A DNA stretch of 64,000 nt. Origin: Acidobacteriota bacterium. Lineage in GTDB: Bacteria; Acidobacteriota; Thermoanaerobaculia; Multivoradales; J023. A model generated the notes under the pieces. It searched no databases. It was given only the letters and a program-made list of their open reading frames with translations, and was not told the DNA's origin. Shown one piece after another: positions 60,798 through 64,000 of this stretch. The position numbers and the translations under genes were made by a program. The first letter of the stretch is position 1, and every line of letters begins with the position of its first letter. Location: NCBI GenBank assembly GCA_029263395.1, contig JAJCXO010000189.1:1-64000 (forward strand). Reading direction: 5' to 3'.

Positions 60798-63151
60798 GCG
60801 GCGTCATCGGCACCTCCGTCAAACGCCGGGAAGACGCTGCGCTGCTCATCGGTAAGGGCAAATATTGCGACGACTTCACCTTACCCAACATGACCCATGC
60901 GGTGATCGTCCGCAGCCCTTACGGCCATGCCCGCATCAATAGCGTCTTGACCACCGAAGCGGCCGAACATCCCGGCGTGATAGCGGTGTTTACCGGTCGG
61001 GACGTTGTCAACAGCGACATCGGCGGCGTGGTGCCGACCGGCTGGCTGTTACCCGGCATCAAAACCCCCGAACACCCGATTTTGGCCACCGATACGGTGC
61101 GTTACGCTGGTGACGGAGTTGCCGTGGTGGTGGCAGAAGACCGCTACATCGCCCGCGACGCCGCCGAGCTGGTGGAGGTCGACTATGAACCCCTCGACGC
61201 CGTCACCGACGTGCTGGCAGCGGTTGCTGATGGCGCCCCGCAGCTGTTCGAGGAAGCTCCGGGCAACATCTCGTTCGACTGGGATCTCGGCGACGCCGAG
61301 GCCACCGCGGCCGCTTTTGATCGTGCCGCGCACACCGTCGAAGTTGACCTGCGCAACAACCGATTGATTCCTCACGCGGTCGAGCCGCGGGGTTGCCTGG
61401 CGAGCTTCGACGACACCTCTGGCGAACTCACCCTCTACGTCACCACCCAGAATCCTCACCTCCACCGTCTGCTGATGAGTCTGGCGTCGCTCAACCTGCC
61501 CGAGCACAAGATGCGGATCATCGCACCGGAGGTTGGCGGCGGCTTCGGCTCCAAGATCCATCATTATCCGGACGAGGCGATCGCCAGCTTCTGTTCGATG
61601 CAGATCGGTCGACCGGTGAAGTGGATCGCCACCCGCTCGGAGACCAACCTCACCGACGCCCACGGTCGCGATCATGCCAGTCACGCCGAGATTGCCCTCG
61701 ACGCCCAAGGCAAAATCCTCGGCTTGCGGGTCAAGACCCACGCCGCCATGGGAGCGTATCTTTCAACCTTTGCACCGGCGGTGCCAACCTATCTCTACGG
61801 CACCTTGCTGTCGGGTCAGTACGACATTCCGGCGATTCACGTCCAGACCCTCGGTGTGTTCACCAACACCTCACCGGTGGATGCTTATCGCGGTGCCGGC
61901 CGGCCGGAGGCGACGTTTGTCGTCGAGCGCTTGATCGATATGGCGGCGGATGCCACCGGCCTCAGCGTGGTCGAAATTCGCCGGCGCAACTTTGTGTCGA
62001 AGGACGACTTCCCGTATCAAACCGCGGTGGCTCTGGCCTACGACAGCGGCAACTACGATGGCGCTATGGATCGAGCACTTGAGCTTTCGGGTTACGAAGC
62101 GCTGCGGGCCGAACAAAAAAGGCGTCGGGAAGCTGGCGACACCAAGCTGATGGGTATCGGTATCTCGAGCTTCATCGAGGCTTGTGGTCTGGCGCCGTCG
62201 CAGGTGGTCGGCGCCCTCGGTGCCCAGGCTGGACTGTATGAGTCGGGCAAGGTCCGGGTCCATCCCACCGGTTCGGTCACGGTCTACACCGGCTCTTCGG
62301 CCCATGGTCAGGGGCACGAAACAACCTTCGCGCAGGTGGTCGCCGACAGACTGTCGATCGACGTCGATCAGGTGGAGGTGGTGCACGGTGACACCGGCGA
62401 GGTGCCGTTTGGCATGGGCACCTACGGCAGTCGTTCCGCCGCCGTTGGCGGCAGTGCAATCTCGACCGCCCTCGACAAGGTGATCGCCAAGTCGCGCAAG
62501 ATTGCGGCCCACATGCTGGAGGCCTCCGAAGACGACGTGGTGTTCGAGGACAACGCCTTCCACGTCCGCGGCGTACCGTCCAAGTCTCAGGGCTGGGGCG
62601 ACGTGGTGCTGGCAGCCTACTTGGCGCACAACCTACCGGAGGGTCTCGAGCCCGGTTTGGAGGAGACCAGCTTCTACAACCCGGAAAACTTCACCTACCC
62701 CTTCGGTACCCACATCTGTGTAGTCGAAATCGACTCCGAAACCGGTGCCGTCGAGTTGCAACGTTACGTCGCCGTCGACGACGTCGGCAATGTGATCAAC
62801 CCGATGATCGTCGATGGGCAGGTTCACGGTGGGTTGGCCCAGGGCATTGGCCAGGCGTTGTGGGAACACGCGGTGTACAGCGACGATGGGCAGCTGCTGT
62901 CGGGCACCCTGCTCGACTACGCCGTACCCCGGGCACATAACCTGCCCTTCTTCGAGACCGATCGTACGGTCACCCCATGTCCGCACAATCCATTGGGAGT
63001 CAAAGGCGTCGGTGAAGCCGGCTCGATCGCTTCCCCCGCCACCGTCACCAACGCCGTCGTCGACGCCTTGTCACCCTACGGTGTCAAACACATGGACATG
63101 CCGCTGACGCCGGAAAAGATCTGGCGCGCAATCCACCGCAACGGAGGCTGA
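60794..63151 (+). CDS. coxL: CoxL-like molybdopterin subunit, form II
   Basis: 785 residues, catalytic subunit of the xanthine oxidase family. AAGGAGG lies six bases before the ATG. The active-site loop reads AYRGAGR (364-370), the signature of form II CoxL; form I, the proven CO oxidisers, has AYxCSFR. The Cys that carries copper in form I is thus absent. Other family motifs: [32 protein letters not shown], and the Glu of the closing [15 protein letters not shown], the base in hydroxylases. The substrate could be CO at low efficiency or another small molecule. Co-encoded with coxG, coxS and coxM. Confidence 0.92.
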   Translation: MSGVIGTSVKRREDAALLIGKGKYCDDFTLPNMTHAVIVRSPYGHARINSVLTTEAAEHPGVIAVFTGRDVVNSDIGGVVPTGWLLPGIKTPEHPILATDTVRYAGDGVAVVVAEDRYIARDAAELVEVDYEPLDAVTDVLAAVADGAPQLFEEAPGNISFDWDLGDAEATAAAFDRAAHTVEVDLRNNRLIPHAVEPRGCLASFDDTSGELTLYVTTQNPHLHRLLMSLASLNLPEHKMRIIAPEVGGGFGSKIHHYPDEAIASFCSMQIGRPVKWIATRSETNLTDAHGRDHASHAEIALDAQGKILGLRVKTHAAMGAYLSTFAPAVPTYLYGTLLSGQYDIPAIHVQTLGVFTNTSPVDAYRGAGRPEATFVVERLIDMAADATGLSVVEIRRRNFVSKDDFPYQTAVALAYDSGNYDGAMDRALELSGYEALRAEQKRRREAGDTKLMGIGISSFIEACGLAPSQVVGALGAQAGLYESGKVRVHPTGSVTVYTGSSAHGQGHETTFAQVVADRLSIDVDQVEVVHGDTGEVPFGMGTYGSRSAAVGGSAISTALDKVIAKSRKIAAHMLEASEDDVVFEDNAFHVRGVPSKSQGWGDVVLAAYLAHNLPEGLEPGLEETSFYNPENFTYPFGTHICVVEIDSETGAVELQRYVAVDDVGNVINPMIVDGQVHGGLAQGIGQALWEHAVYSDDGQLLSGTLLDYAVPRAHNLPFFETDRTVTPCPHNPLGVKGVGEAGSIASPATVTNAVVDALSPYGVKHMDMPLTPEKIWRAIHRNGG

Positions 63152-63154
63152 TCG

Positions 63155-64000
63155 ATGTTTCCCGCAAATTTCGAATACTTCCGCGCCGCCAGTGTCGAGG
63201 AAGCGGTGGCCCTGCTCCATCGTCACAAGGACGCCAAAGTTTTAGCCGGCGGTCACAGCCTGCTCCCGATCATGAAGCTGCGATTGGCCGAACCGGCAGC
63301 ACTGATCGACATCGGTCACATCCACATCCTGAAGGGCATCAGCCATCACCGCAACGGGATCCGCATTGGCGCCTTGACCACCCACGCCACCATCGCACGG
63401 TCCGAGGTGTTACAGCGCGAGTGTTCGCTGTTGAGCGACGCTGCTGCGCATATCGGTGATCCGCAGGTGCGCAACAAGGGCACCATCGGCGGCAACATTG
63501 CCCATGCGGATCCGGCGTCGGATCTACCGGCGGTGCTGCTTGCCCTCGGTGCCCGTATCCAGATGGCGGGGCCAGCCGGTGATCGTACGGTGGCGGCCAG
63601 TGACTTCTTCACCGATCTGTTGGAGACCGAGTTGCGGGAGGACGAAGTCCTCACCGCGGTCGACGTGCCAGCCATCGCCGAGTCAGCCGGTGCCAGCTAC
63701 CTCAAGTTCGAACACCCGGCGTCGGGGTATGCGATCTGTGGTGCCGCCGCGGTGGTCGATATGGACGGTGGGTCGTGCCGTAGCGCAAGCCTGGCATTTA
63801 ATGGCGTGACTGCGATACCGCACCATGCAGTGGCTGTTGGCGATGCCCTCGCCGGTTCGGATATCAGTGACGAAGCCATCGCCGCCGCGATCGAAGCCAA
63901 CCTACGGATCGAAGAACCGTTGGGCGACATCCAGGCGTCGGGCGAGTACCGGGTCGAACTGGCCAAGGTATATGGTCGCCGGGCACTCCAACAGGCCCGG
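63155..64000 (+). CDS. coxM: CoxM-like FAD subunit, cut by window end
   Basis: 282 codons are present from the ATG at 63155 to the last base. CoxM proteins are usually close to 285-300 residues, so only a short C-terminal part is missing. FAD-binding motifs are AGGHSLLP at about 31-38 and TIGGNIAHADPASDLP at about 109-124. It accepts electrons from CoxS and passes them to the quinone pool. It starts four bases after coxL, completing the coxG-S-L-M order. Confidence 0.92.
   Translation, partial: MFPANFEYFRAASVEEAVALLHRHKDAKVLAGGHSLLPIMKLRLAEPAALIDIGHIHILKGISHHRNGIRIGALTTHATIARSEVLQRECSLLSDAAAHIGDPQVRNKGTIGGNIAHADPASDLPAVLLALGARIQMAGPAGDRTVAASDFFTDLLETELREDEVLTAVDVPAIAESAGASYLKFEHPASGYAICGAAAVVDMDGGSCRSASLAFNGVTAIPHHAVAVGDALAGSDISDEAIAAAIEANLRIEEPLGDIQASGEYRVELAKVYGRRALQQAR

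Noticed and set aside
1-64000. tRNA, rRNA and insertion-sequence genes
   Set aside because: No intergenic segment shows a recognisable tRNA or rRNA sequence, and no transposase motif was found in any plausible frame.

Overview
The window is dense, GC-rich bacterial DNA with short intergenic gaps and many ATGA/GTGA overlaps. The mix of a histidine-utilisation operon, a Cus-type copper exporter, long secreted proteins with Ig-like, CarboxypepD-like and LVIVD-type modules, PEGA and TPR proteins, and a form II Cox cluster suggests a free-living Gram-negative soil or sediment bacterium. Acidobacteriota of the Thermoanaerobaculia type is my best guess, but this is an inference and there is no marker gene in the window.

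Layout. 1-3,333 (minus): hutH-hutC-hutU (hutU cut by the window edge) with two identical HutC-type operators in front of hutH. 3,484-4,350: a secreted Gly/His-rich PEGA protein. 4,361-13,165 (minus): a copper/silver operon running secreted Cys/Met/His-rich protein, TolC, CusB with three metal-binding modules, CusA, a DUF3347-like protein and a propeller lipoprotein. 13,288-13,962 (minus): a spermidine-synthase-fold protein. 14,026-18,600: a large Ig-repeat protein whose 5' end looks lost, ending in a toxin-like domain, followed by two paralogous lipoproteins that could be immunity proteins. 18,746-22,330: a 1,194-residue secreted repeat protein. 22,841-26,118: membrane protein, ECF sigma factor, anti-sigma factor, secreted HExxH protein and TPR protein. 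Around it lie a 42-bp repeat array and duplicated gene fragments.

26,610-34,115 (minus) is the most striking single gene: a 2,501-residue protein joining a DnaG-type primase module (CHC2 zinc finger plus Toprim), a reverse transcriptase with a YVDD active site, a long helical region and a C-terminal nitrilase with a Glu-Lys-Cys triad. RT-nitrilase proteins are known defence reverse transcriptases (DRT type 1/UG1). The fused primase makes this one stand out, and a small unknown ORF and a 12-bp perfect hairpin lie just upstream.

37,607-58,888 (plus) holds an eight-gene cluster that I consider the best candidate for an undescribed multi-protein system: an actin/Hsp70-fold ATPase, a signal-peptide/vWA-like/transmembrane/Hsp70 protein, a membrane coiled-coil protein, a SEDS glycosyltransferase fused to a penicillin-binding transpeptidase, a membrane-anchored LysM-like protein, a FnIII-like scaffold, a zinc-ribbon P-loop GTPase and a GAP1-like partner. 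Together they look like a GTPase- and ATPase-controlled peptidoglycan synthesis machine, either for envelope morphogenesis or for envelope-directed conflict. 59,610-64,000 (plus): coxG, coxS, coxL (form II, AYRGAGR) and coxM, the last cut by the window end.
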